NCBI RefSeq assembly: GCF_016097555.1 | Contig: NC_054699.1 | Span: 3,489,039 to 3,553,038 of the forward strand | Direction of reading: 5' to 3' | Length of the DNA: 64,000 nucleotides | Origin: Gigantopelta aegis | Taxonomy: Eukaryota; Mollusca; Gastropoda; Neomphalida; Peltospiridae | Shown here: positions 48,690-60,268 of the stretch, piece after piece | Numbering within the stretch: the stretch's first letter is position 1 | How the letters are laid out: each line of letters starts with the position of its first letter | Notes under the pieces: generated by a model | The model's input: only the letters and a program-made list of their open reading frames with translations | What the model was told of the DNA's origin: nothing | The model's database searches: none | Program-made: the position numbers and the translations under genes

Positions 48690-49176
48690 GTGGACTCCCA
48701 TGTCCAGGTGACATTTCATGTATAAATAACAATTTAAATATTGACCAATTACACTTCGCCTTTTATAGCGTTATTCGGGAGCATACAAATTCTAAAAATA
48801 TCGGGCGGGACTATTTATGCAATAGGCGAACTTGATGGTCTATTTCAATATTGAAAAAACGGGGGAAAGTGCAGTAATAAACTTTGGATTGTATGCTAGT
48901 ATAAACAGATTTTATGGTTGTACCATCATGGGGTTTTTTCCGTCTTGAAACAGATTTTATATTGAAATTAGTTTCCGGCATACTTCGTAATTCACCCGAA
49001 TCATTTCGTATTCCCTCGGCATAATCCCGAATGTTTTCAAATTATTTTCAAATCACTGGCATGATTTTGCAAGTAAGGTTATGATTGGCCGAATGAAAGG
49101 TCAATTGGACATGAGCTCCAACGGGCTGCTGTTAGATCCACATGTAATAGTGGAGCTAATTTTAATTAGATTGAGG
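48690..49176. mobile_element. Long-TIR MITE copy, left end truncated
   Basis: The right end matches the 34151-34752 element exactly in type (GCTAATTTTAATTAGATTG at 49158-49176). The interior shares AACATTTCATGTATAAATA-like and CATACAAATTCTAAAAATAT text. The left arm begins late (GTAGATCTAACAGCACTGCG), so about 35 bp are missing. Confidence 0.75.
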
Positions 49177-49913
49177 CCATAACTCTGACAAAAATAATTT
49201 TTCCATGCCCGACAGAGTTGTTGCTCTTGAAATAAGTGTCTCGGTATGGTACAGCAGGTACATTGCTGTTTTAGTAGCACTCCCAGAGTGCTTGTTTTCT
49301 GTAGCCTACTTGTAAACGTGTATTTATGTCTAGATGGATTCGGCAGCAGACTTGTGACTTTTATATACCTAGTATTTTAGCCATAGTTTTATTTCTGTCC
49401 GACAACAAAGAAACTTATAATAAGATTTTTTTGTTCTGATCTTGTATATTTTATATCCGTGTGTGTCTAATTTGGATATTGTAAATGTCACTGTCTAATT
49501 TGGATATTGTAACTGCCACTGTCTAATTTGGATATTGTAAATGATATTGTAAATACCACTAATGAAATAAATGTCGAAAGAAAAATAAATCTGTGAAAAA
49601 GACTTATTGTTTATTACAGAAAGCTTGGCCGATTATATCATCATATAAGTCATGATGTTAGGGCTTTAAATCTGTTATTATTTTTGGTAATTGTTTTTAC
49701 TTATAACATCGTAAGTTTATGTCAGCGACAAGCAGTTATACCAGTCATACGTTTACAGTGTTTGACATCTATTTCACACAGACAATTACATCATTATGGG
49801 AGATTTTAAAAGAATAATAATAAATATGTGTACTTTTAACTATATTTATTGTACTTAAACAGTATTAAGAATTGTGGTTTAGTCATAGACTTACGTTTAC
49901 ATGCAAAACTAGA
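49177..49913. other. Noncoding DNA
   Basis: No gene is visible. A short tandem repeat of TCTAATTTGGATATTGTAA (three copies, about 49467-49540) is present. Confidence 0.5.
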
Positions 49914-50233
49914 GGGCGGGATTTAGCTCGGTCGCTTGAGTGCTCTCCTGAGATGCATGCGTCACAGGATCTAACCACCTCGGTGGATCCATTTAACCGA
50001 TTGTTTTTTCTCGTTCCAACCAGTGCACCAATGGTCACAGGCCGTGGTATATGTTCTCCTGTCTGTTGGAAAGTACATATAAAAGATCCCATGCTGTTAA
50101 TGAAAAAAATCTAGCGGGTTTCCTCTGATGACTACGTATCAGAATTACTAAATGTTTGACATCCAATAGCCGATGATTAATTAATAAATGTGCTCTAGTG
50201 GTGTCGTTAAACAAAGCAAACGTTAACTTTAAC
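49914..50233 (+). mobile_element. Complete tRNA-derived SINE (GTGTCGTTAAACAAA family)
   Basis: The head GGGCGGGATTTAGCTCGGTC contains an A box. A degenerate B box lies at CAGGATCTAACCACC. The body has AACCAGTGCACCAATGGTCA, and the tail is AATAGCCGATGATTAATTAA ... GTGGTGTCGTTAAACAAA. Fragments of the family lie at 6361, 38219, 47663, 56800 (minus) and 58785. Confidence 0.88.
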
Positions 50234-50703
50234 TCTCCTCTGTAGACAGAAAACCTGACAGGGAGTATTTCTTAACTTCTTTTGGAATCAGTCTTGTACA
50301 AAGATACGCTATTGAATACTAGTAAGCTAAATTGCTAATAAAAGATTCTGTTACACACTGTTATAAAGTTATATATTGTCATGATGTAGTCGTGTATTGC
50401 TGGTGAGTACGACCGTCAGTTTCTCGAAGAAAAACAAAAAGCCATCAACTTTCCTTTGAAAGCGCGAAGTAAAGGTACATTTTCTCTGCTCTTCAAAATT
50501 ATTTCTTGCTGATAATGAAATATGAGACACCGTAATATCTTACCCCGGTCCTCAGTGTGATCAAGCCAAGCCTAACGATTTTTCAACCCATGTCACATCT
50601 AGGTTGATTTTTGCTGAATAATTACTTATTTCGTTGTTACTGAAGAAAAAAAAGTGCACCGGAGACTCAGTACGATTTAACTTTTTACAGATGGTGTGTC
50701 TGG

Positions 50704-50758
<55 letters not shown>

Positions 50759-52640
50759 CGCGTGTGTGTGCGCGCGTGTGATCTCAGTTAATAACTGGCC
50801 CTCCAGTTTGCACCCTGCCCCTCCCCGCCAGTGACCGACTCCCGTTTTTAATAATTAAACTCGGACATTACTTAGATTTTATTGTTTAGACTATCAATTT
50901 TCGTACATCCGATGATATTTTTAAAGTATATTTTAAAAGCACATACTTCCGATCAGTAAAGGTTATGGAGAAGAGCTGTAGTCTATTTGAGAGGGTATTT
51001 CCCCGTTTCATCATCAGACTCATTTTTCATTCCATTGCAACTTTATCGTAATGTGTTACAGGTTCGTAGATTCACCTGTAGTCGTGTCCATTTTCACGGT
51101 TGAAACTAGAGTCTGCGACTTTAATGAAACACTAAAATGAGATTGAATGAAAAATTAAGACCACACAAATTTGATGATAAAAAGAGTACTCTCTTTATTC
51201 AAGATCTGGATGTATCCGTTTCGTTTTTTCATGGAAGTCGATGGAATTGTGTATTTTATTTACAGTATAAGGTGGAAATTTTATCATTGCACAAGCTTTA
51301 ACCATTTTGGTTGCTATTAACGGCGGTTAGTGTCGACAAGCAACAACATTAAACTCAACACATTTTGGCGTTCAATCTGGTTTGTCACGTTTAAGTGCAT
51401 CTACCCAGAAGCGGCGCGTGGTCTCTTCTTTTCGAAATTTATAAAACAATATTAAGTTATATCATGTTATGATCTATGCAGCCGACTGCACAACATGCTT
51501 TTAGGCATCTTGGTCGTTAACTGCTGTAAATGATCGACAAAAGTTGCCTCGGTTCACTATAAAACCATAGATAACTAAGGAAAGCTCAACCGCGTCACGT
51601 GATGGCGGCCCGGGATCGAAGTACCCGTATGTTCGGTTTTAAAACCAAAATAAGGAAAAACGCCTTGACAAATAATTAGGCAGTCGCTTTTTAAGGCCAT
51701 TTGGACATAAAATGTAAGTATTAACATTAATTCATCATACGTTATTTTGGGTGTATACAGTTGAACATGTTATCTACTCTTGCGCAAGCAGAGGTAAAAA
51801 AACATAACTGATCGTCCTGAACTTGCTGAAGCTAACATACGTGAGATATGATGGTTCTTTATTTACACTGTTCGTGTGATAGAAAAGTAGCACGTATAGA
51901 GAAGCACAGTACAAAGGCACCATGATAAATCAATACACGAGGCGGGTATTGTTTATACGTGTTCGTTCGGTGACGATGTGATGGAACAAAACGGCATCTT
52001 TGTTTATGTATTCTCTTATCAAACGTTTCCATAGTCATTCGCGACGCTTGTGTAAGGCAGTAGTGACTAGGTCATACATGGTCACAGACCACAGTTATTT
52101 ACGCTACGTTTCTATATATAGCGTTAGTGGCTATAGCACTTTTATCAGTAGACCCATGCATTTTTACCTGCCTGGAGGTAACATACTCTGAAAAGGACAA
52201 CCCATCGTTCAGCGTTCTCCCAGGAGTACGTGCATTTTTTTCACAAAACGTACTACATTTGCATGGGTTGGAATTACCACAAACACACACCACACCACAT
52301 ACCACACACGCGCTAATGTTCACCTACCCGCTAGTGTAACAGTGCTACATATCGTGGTGAAAATACGTCGGAAGTGTGCCATAACAGTTTTTAATGTGTT
52401 ATTATGACCCATGCCATAAAGAGAGCGTGGGGAAATACGATATGTATGTAACCGTCTATTGTCGACCATGTGGGTAATAAATGTTAATACATTGTAAATA
52501 TACATTTTAAATATATCAGTTTGAAATAAAATTATTTTCGTCTTCAAAAACTTTTGAATTACCAAGTCCTCTTTTCAGTCGTAGTATATGAACTACATTT
52601 TAATCCAGTAATTGTAAGACATTTTAGGTATCATATCATA
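50234..52640. other. Noncoding DNA with a (GT)n tract
   Basis: I see no supportable gene. A (GT)n tract lies at about 50703-50780. An ATATC/GATAT palindromic run (TATCATATCATATCA, then ATGATATGATAT) lies at about 52630-52662, at the border of the large simple repeat. Confidence 0.5.
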
Positions 52641-52737
52641 TCATATCATATGATATGATATATACACAGACTGGGCACTGACAGAGTGATACCGTGTTCC
52701 AAGTGCCACACTCTTCCTCCATATAGAACTTTGTGAT

Positions 52738-54283
52738 AAATAATGAAATGAATAATGAAATAAATAAATAAGTGAATAATGAAATAAATAATGAAATAAA
52801 TAAAGAAATAAAACGAATAATGAAATGAATAAATAATGAAATAAAATTAATAATGAAATAAATAATGAAATAAAGAAATAAATAATGAAATTTATTTTTA
52901 ATGAAATAAAGAAATGAATAAAGAAATAAAGAAAGAAATAATGAAATAAAGAAATGAATAATGAAATGAATAAAGAAATGAATAAATAAATAATAAATAA
53001 TGAAATAAATAAATGAATAATGAAATGAATAAAGAAATGAATAATGAAATGAATAAAGAAAGACATAAATAATGAAAGAAATAAAGAAATAAAGAAAGAA
53101 ATGAATAAAGAAATGAATAATAAAATGAATAAAGAAATAAATAATGAAATGAATAAATGAATAATGAAATGAATAAAGAAATGAATAATGAAATGAATAA
53201 AGAAAGACATAAATAATGAAAGAAATAAAGAAATAAATAAAGAAATGAATAAAGAAATGAATAATGAAATGAATAAATAATGAAATGAATAAATAAATGA
53301 AATAAATAATGAAATAATGAAATAAAGAAAGAAATGAATCAAGAAATGAATAATGAAATAAATAATGAAATAATGAAATAAATAATGAAATAAAGAAATA
53401 AATATTGAAATAAATAAAGAAAGAAATAATGAAGTGAATAATGAAATAAATAATGAAAGAAAGAAAGACAGAAATGAATAATGAAATGAATAATAAAATA
53501 AATAATGAAATAAACAAATAATGAAATGAATAATGAAATAAATAATGAAATAAATAATGAAATAAATTCTGAAATAAATAAATAAATAATGAAATGAATA
53601 AAGAAAGAAAGAAAGAAAGAAAGAAAGAAATGAATAAAGAAATAATGAAATAAAGAAATAAATAATGAAATAAATAAATAAATAATGAAATGAATAAAGA
53701 AATAAATAAAGAAATAAATAATGAAATAATGAAATAAATAATGAAATGAACAATGAAATGAATAATGAAATGAATAAAGAAAGACATAAATAATGAAATA
53801 AATAAAGAAAGAAAGAAAGAAAGAAATAATGAAATTAATAAATAATGAAATGAATAAATAAATGAAAGAAATAATGATATAAATAATGAAATGAATCAAG
53901 AAATGAATAATGAAATAAATAATGAAATAAAAAAATAAATAATGAAATAAAGAAATGAATAATAAAATAAATAATGAAATGAATACTGATATAAATAATG
54001 AAATAAAGAAATAAATAATGAAATAAAGAAATAAAGAAAGAAATAATGAAATGAAATGAATAATCAAATAAATAATGAAATATAGAAATAAATAATGAAA
54101 TTTATTTTTAATGAAATAAAGAAATGAATAATGAAATGAATAAAGAAATGAATCAAGAAATGAATAATGAAATGAATAAATAATGAAATAATGAAAGAAA
54201 TAATGAAATAAATCAAGAAATGAATCAAGAAATGAATAATGAAATAAAGAAAGAAATAATGAAATAAATAATGAAATAAATGA
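52738..54283. repeat. 1.55-kb degenerate ATGAAATAA/AAGAAATAA simple repeat
   Basis: The plus strand is almost free of C and is built from variants of AATAATGAAATAAATAAAGAAATGA in shifting order. The minus strand therefore lacks stop codons for long distances and gives several frames of 240-380 codons composed of Phe, Ile, Leu, Ser, Tyr and His. These are by-products of the repeat and not genes. Higher-order copies are visible (GAAAGACATAAATAATGAAA recurs at about 53060, 53200 and 53780). Confidence 0.95.
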
Positions 54284-54334
54284 CGATGATGAGGATGAGC
54301 ATGATTATGTGTACATATTATTTCTTAGTCATGG

Positions 54335-55145
54335 TGCATTTGAGTTACTGTAAGTAGAAAATATCGAGTAATTCTGGAATGGAAGGAAGGAAATATTTTA
54401 TTTAACGACGCACTCAACACATTTTATTTACGGTTATATGGCGTCAGACATATGGTTAAGAACCACACAGATTTTGAGAGGATACCTGCTGTTGCCACTT
54501 CATGTGCTACTCTTTTTCGATTAGCAGCAACGGATCTTTTATATGCACTATCCAGCAGACAGGATAGTACATACCGCGGCCTTTGTTACACCAGTTATGG
54601 AATACTGGCGGAACCGAGAAATAGCCCAATGGACTCACCGACGAGGATCGATCCTACATCTTATCACGCATCAAGTGAGCACTGTATTCTGGAATGGAGA
54701 CAATGACCGCACATTCCTCTATACATAATGCACCGCTAGAATTTTAAAAATCATTTTCTACTCGTACCTCAGATACACGGCTAAAAATGTCATTTGTGTT
54801 TAGTTTTTGCTGCCAAACATCACCAAGACAATGACTGCTCACTTGAATCTCATACAGATGGCAATGACTGCTCACTTGAATCTCATACAGATTACAATGA
54901 CTGCTCACTTGAATCTCATACAGATGGCAATGCAGTAATTGTATTAAAATAAGCATTAAGTTACCGCGTGCACTTGTTGTTGTCGTTTCAAAATACTAGG
55001 GCATATAGGCATATATGCATAAATCGAAACGGCAAAACCGTTATCTTTGATATTCAAGCGATGTATTTATTCATTTATCAACGCAACATTTGTGCGCAGT
55101 GTGTCGGTCAGTCAATCATTTGGCACGCAAGCACGGCCGTCTTGC
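54335..55145 (+). mobile_element. Compound dispersed repeat, copy 2
   Basis: This is the inverse of the block at 12108-12957, with the same nested SINE (54383-54685). It has a 36-bp local triplication here (GACTGCTCACTTGAATCTCA at about 54832, 54868 and 54900) where copy 1 has a single unit. It continues directly into a long-TIR MITE end at 55146. Confidence 0.75.
54383..54685 (-). mobile_element. tRNA-derived SINE nested in the compound repeat
   Basis: It is flanked by ATTCTGGAATGG at 54371-54382 and 54686-54697. This is the same site and family as the SINE at 12604-12911. Confidence 0.9.
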
Positions 55146-55612
55146 AGTCTAATTAAAATTAGTTCCACTGGTTAAGTAGTATCACCTGTGTATCACGCCG
55201 CTGGAGCTCATGTCCAGTTGACCTTTCATTCGACCAATCAAAACTTTACTTGCAAAATCATACCAGTGATTTGAAAACATTCGGAATTATGCCGAGTATA
55301 CGAAATGATTCGGGTGAATTACAAAGTAGGCCGGAAACTAATTTTAATATACAATTTTAATGTTGAACTTTCGTTTCAAGACGGAAAACAACGTGATAGT
55401 ATAGTCATAACTATACTATCATAACATCTATTTATTCTAGTATACAATCCAGAGTTTAAAACTGAACTTTCCTCCCCCTCCCCCCTCCTCCTCCCCCCCC
55501 CCCCTCCCGTTACACGTGGATCTAACAGCAGTCCGTTGGAGCTCATGTCCAGTTGACCTTTTATTCGACCAATCAAAACCTTACTTGCAAAATCATGCCA
55601 GTGATTTGATGA
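55146..55612. mobile_element. Long-TIR MITE end pieces
   Basis: The first piece (55146-55290) starts TCTAATTAAAATTAGTTCCA and reaches the TTGCAAAATCATACCAGTGA segment. A second partial copy in the same orientation starts at about 55508 (CACGTGGATCTAACAGCAG) and ends at the same segment near 55605. Between them is G/C-homopolymer-rich sequence (55470-55507). Confidence 0.65.
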
Positions 55613-56340
55613 TGATAATGATAACTAGTTTAACGTGCCCATATACCAGTATGGTTTCGAACATGCACATCCCGAGTCCGACCTCCGAAAAGATCGGTGG
55701 CCTGACTCGGGAATATGGGGGGAGGGGGGGGGGGGGGGGGGTAGAGTTGAAAATGAGCAGAATTTTGAAAATAGCAATTAGTAAAAAAGCCCCCAAAAAA
55801 GAATTGACTGCTCGGCCGAATATTTATAGAATTTGGAGCATTTTACAAGGACAGTCCAAAATTAAATGAGAGAAGGAAGAGAGGATCGGACTATTTAATA
55901 ATATTTAAAAAAAAAGATGTAATTTCGACATAAATTTTTGAACGCAGATCTAAAAGTTTAAAGTCCGATCGATATGTCCACATGAGTGGCCTCGCTAAGG
56001 CCGTTTGGGCGCACAGCTTATAGGGACGAGATGGGTTGTATCCTGTCAAGAAAACCCCTAGATTGACAGTCATTAGAGGTTGAAGGTGTAGTGCTGTGCT
56101 GAAATACAGATCTTGAGAAGCCGGATCCGTCTGGACGAGATAGAGTATCAGACTAGGGTATAGTCCAGTCGTCATGGGTTGGTACAGTGGTGCGGACGGG
56201 CCGGACTCCGGAGGATACGAGATGGTATCACTATAAAGCAAAGTGAAGTCTAGAAAATAGTAGGGGCCGACCCCGCTTCCTGTATCTTCTTCCAGTGCTG
56301 CTAGGACAGGCTCGGACATGTAGAGACTAAACACGAAGAA
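55613..56340 (-). repeat. Dispersed repeat with a 147-codon minus-strand frame
   Basis: Homologous to 47917-48415. Shared text includes ATTGACTGCTCGGC, TTTGGAGCATTTTA, AGGACAGTCC and TTTAAAGTCCGAT. A minus-strand frame (56334-55891) of 147 codons is open and contains TYRSDFKLLDLRSKIYVEIT. The copy at 48 kb has the matching TYRSDFKLLNLRTKFYVKIT. Several differences between the copies change the amino acid, so selection on a protein is not evident. I do not recognise the repeat's class. Confidence 0.5.
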
Positions 56341-56404
56341 CCGTGACGTTCTGCAGAATGGCCGTCATACGAGTCACGATTTTTTATTTAATCAGATTGA
56401 TCAT

Positions 56405-56792
56405 TACCGAAGTGCTCGACTTATTATCTCAACTGCTCAACTTATCTTAAGAGTTTGACTGATTATCCTAAGTGCTCAACTTATTATGTTAAAGTCTTGA
56501 CTTATTATCTCGATGTTATCTCAATGTTTGACTTATTATCTCGAGTGCTGAACTTATCCTTAGTACTCGACTTGTTATCTCAGTTTTCGATTTATTATCT
56601 CCAGCGCTCAACTTATTATCTTGACCTCTCAACTTCTGCATCAGTACTGTACAGCCAAAAAGAGATAGGCAAAAGAAAAAAACATACATGTTGACGAGAG
56701 TCAATGTTAAGCGCTTGACATAATACATTGATAGTTTGAGATAATACCTTGATAGTTTGAGATAATTAGTTGAGAGCTCAAGATAATAAGCT
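56405..56792. mobile_element. Foldback-like element with iterated motif
   Basis: The left part (56410-56630) has ten or so spaced copies of CTCAACTTATTATCT. The right part (56706-56790) has four copies of the complement (GAGATAATA, CTCAAGATAATAAG). The spacing is about 20-25 bp. It is the same architecture as 24630-25540 but with an unrelated motif. No gene is inside. Confidence 0.6.
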
Positions 56793-56888
56793 ATATTTTC
56801 CCATTATTGTACACTGGCTGGAAAGAGAAAAAACCAATCAGTTGAATGGATCCACCGAGGTGATTCGATCCTGCGATGCAAGCACCTC

Positions 56889-56943
<55 letters not shown>

Positions 56944-57068
56944 TTGAATCTCGTTGGCTCGAACCCCGTCGGTGCTCGAGAAAGTGTTCGACCCATTGGG
57001 TAGTTCGACCGAACCATTTGGTAACATCGGATATTTCCGTAACATCAGTTAGAAAGTTGAATTAGATA

Positions 57069-57681
57069 GGTGTCAGGACGTTTCGGCCCCAGTACGGCCC
57101 CAAACCGTTTCGGCCACTAATGCAATATACGGCGATCTAGTGTTCGTGTATACAGATATATGCTGTAATTGGTATAGTAACACCGGTAATAATATAGATA
57201 AAATACAAATTTGTAATATTAATTTGTCTTTGGATATTAATGCTTTATCAGCTGTTTACTTTCTGTCAGCTGAAGCTAGGCGAAATCAACATACCGTACT
57301 CGGAGTTTTAACCTCAGCTGGGTATGTAGTATATTTAATAAGAAACCACAGCACATCAGTAGTATGCAGTGTGACTGTTCATTATCTAAGGCCTGTACGT
57401 ATTTCATGTATATGGCTTGAGTAAATGATACTGGAAATAAACAAAATTATAATATTATTTTTATCTGTAAATATAAACACGCAATGTGTGACATCTAAAA
57501 ATCAATGGATATAGGACAAATCAATGGATATAGGACAAATCAATGAATAAATGTACTTTATTAACAAAATAAAAATTAGTGCGAATAGAAACATGGGCGA
57601 AACGACTCGGTTAGAGGTACGAATCAACCCTGTTCAAAACGACTCGGGTGAACTAGAAATAAGGGCGAAACGACCTGTTAC
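57069..57681. mobile_element. 613-bp MITE inside the pogo-like element
   Basis: The ends are GGTGTCAGGACGTTTCGGCC and the complement of GGTAACAGGTCGTTTCGCCC. The 3-bp duplication is ATA (57066-57068 and 57682-57684). Further GTTTCG/CGAAAC motifs are repeated inside both ends. Confidence 0.75.
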
Positions 57682-57844
57682 CATATTATTTTGGTAACTG
57701 CAAACTTAAAAATATCATCATTGTGTTATATAACAAAATATCAGAGTGAAAGGATTTATTAGAAATTACTCCGATTGTGTGATACAAAAGCCCTTGCCGA
57801 AGTGATGATAGCTGAGTACCTCGCCCCTGGTTTCATTGAAAACT

Positions 57845-58127
57845 CCCCTGCGTGTGCTGTAACCTCATCGTGGTGCAGGGGTGTAACATTCTCTTTGAGA
57901 ATGGCCAATACAGCACAAATTGAAGTTTTGAGTAAAATTCAGTATCCGTAAAATTCTGTGATATTTGTGTTTTTGCACAGTTCTTTACACTGTTTTTGTT
58001 TAAGTCTTGAATTTTTATATTGATGTTGATCATCACTTTATTTATTTGCATTACCATAGTTTGACACCCAATAGCCGATGTATTTTTCGTGCTGGGGTGT
58101 CGTTAAACATTCATTCATTCATTCATT
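57845..58127 (+). mobile_element. SINE with (ATTC)n tail, complete
   Basis: It is flanked by the 11-bp duplication CATTGAAAACT at 57834-57844 and 58128-58138. It starts CCCCTGCGTGTGCTGTAACC and ends in (ATTC)n. It is the same family as 36621-36893. Confidence 0.92.
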
Positions 58128-58669
58128 CATTGAAAACTGGTCTGGTAGACGTGTTCAGAGTAACGCTTCCCGCCGAGGCCAATTGTTTGATTGGTATCAC
58201 GGTTCATCGAAAAGGCACCGTGACACTAGCTGTACTTGAAATACTTTTACTGATACCTGCTGGCTGAACACACAACATGACAGGTATGGCAAAGAAAGGA
58301 TTGCTTGGCTAGTGTCGCGATTCTACGATCCATCTATAACTCGTTCCGCCTAAATTATTATAATCCAAAGGTTGTAATAGCCAACTGCGCAAGCGCGGCA
58401 ATTGTTGATCCTTGGTTGGTCGGTGGTTTTCGATTTGATATTTGATGTATCACCAGTTCGAGGGAAATATATCTAATAACACAGACGAGACCAATAATTT
58501 AGTTCGAGCGAAGCCTTATAGTCGACTCGGGACGTATTCGACCCATCATCAGTTAATATAAGGGTTTACAGGACAAAAAACTCGGGACTTCGTATTTGGT
58601 TCGAGCGTTGCGGTGTGATCGACCCTTCCGAGGTCGAGCCAACGAGATTCTACTGTATATATATATATA

Positions 58670-58702
<33 letters not shown>

Positions 58703-58713
58703 GTATATGTATA

Positions 58714-58772
<59 letters not shown>

Positions 58773-58784
58773 ATGTCTTTGCAA

Positions 58785-60213
58785 TAGCTTTCCTAACCAG
58801 TGCACCATAATTGGTTAAAGACCATGGCGTGTGCTTTTCTGTCTGTGGAAAAGTGCATATATAAAACATCCCTTGCTGCATTAGACAAAATGTAGCGGGT
58901 TTCCTGTGATGACAACGTGTCAGAATTACCACATTACTACCTCAGACTATTAAATCATGTAAATTCCGAAGTACGTCGACTGTGGCTGTTTGATAAGTCT
59001 GTAATGAAATTTACTTTTCGGGTCCCAAATTAGGGACCACGGGTTCGGCTACCCCTTTCGGTTGTAGACTTTTGCTGGTACTATGAGTCTTAATAATTCT
59101 CTAGAAGGCTGAAATTACTATAAACCAGAGGCCGACTTGGCTAGCACAGAACAAATAAACAGATAAACAGATTACACATTTATTAGAGGGAGTACAAACA
59201 AATAACAAATATGTATGGTAGTCCTAAAAATCCATATATGAATTGACTACCACTAAATAAATAAATTTACACCCACATATCCATACAAATAAATAGTTAT
59301 AGTTAGGGACGTGTATGAATGTGTCGTGGATAATCCCGACAAAGAGAATATTCGCGGAATTAAATTTACATCTGCAGGACAGCACACACCAAATAATTAG
59401 ACTCTACACCTTACACGATTACCCATCCATGCCGATGTACACGAACTCCGTTAAATCATATATAACCTCACAGAAAACAACCCGAGCGCAAGTGGGGATG
59501 AATAACGTGCGTCGAAAAATAATCTAATCTGACCAACCTGATTGGTTGATTCAGTCAGGCCACATTCTTGCACGGACTTCTGCCGACAACATTTAAAACG
59601 GTTGCACGACACTTATTGTATTATCCATCGTAGCAATGAGAAAATAACATTCCTGATATTCATAAGTGAGTAGAGTTAGATCATGCTGTTAATGTAATTA
59701 GTAAGAGATATAATCAGAATCTTAACTGAATATAATAACCAAGGAAAATATGAAAAGATAGACAGACTGAAAACCAGGAACGCTACAAGTCTATCCACCG
59801 ACGACGTCTTCACCATCACCGTGGCCCCGGCCTCCAGATGGTAGACAGCGCCGATGTAGGATGGCGCGAAGGCGGGCTTCCCTCGTCGGATTTTACACGT
59901 CGACTAGGGGTTGGACGACAGCTGTTGGACTTCAGACCTTCTTGTCGTAAATTTAAAAAAACACCCTAGCTACGGCCCTGGATATAACACGGTTTCATAA
60001 GCTGAACCTTTTCCCACAATGTTCATTAGCCATAAATACAATGACACTTTTTATTATGTTTATTATGGAAGACCAATTTGTTCTTTTAAATGTTTTTGGG
60101 TTTTTTACTTACTTACTTACTTACTTATTTACTTACTTTAGTTACTTACTTACTTATTTAATTAATTAAATTGTGTATGTTACTTAATGAACTTATTTAC
60201 CTTATTTTAACAG
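58785..60213. other. Noncoding DNA upstream of the membrane-protein gene
   Basis: An internal SINE fragment lies at 58785-58930 (AACCAGTGCACCATAATTGG). No gene is visible after it. A (TTAC)n tract lies at about 60108-60160, and a polypyrimidine-AG acceptor at 60213 (CTTATTTTAACAG) opens the first coding exon, so at least one untranslated exon probably lies further left. Confidence 0.5.
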
Positions 60214-60268
60214 AGTGGTTCTCTAGCAGGGAGCTAAATTCTTCTCTTGACTTCATCCTGTATGCAAA

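Larger units (their letters stand above)
56941..58655. mobile_element. Non-autonomous pogo/Tigger-like element with nested insertions
   Basis: Left end CAGTTGAATCTCGTTGGCTC; right end the complement of CAGTAGAATCTCGTTGGCTC. Both abut (TA)n tracts (56892-56940 and 58656-58768), consistent with a TA target inside a microsatellite. Within it lie a 613-bp MITE (57069-57681) and a SINE (57845-58127), so the original element was about 0.8 kb. No transposase is seen. The subterminal TCGACC/GGTTCGA repeats are typical of the group. Confidence 0.8.

Noticed and set aside
52636-54067. Minus-strand open frames of 383, 370 and 242 codons rich in Phe/Ile/Leu/Ser
   Set aside because: They arise because the plus strand is an A/T/G-only simple repeat, so stop codons are rare on the complement. 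The peptides are periodic, and two frames are open at once over the same DNA.
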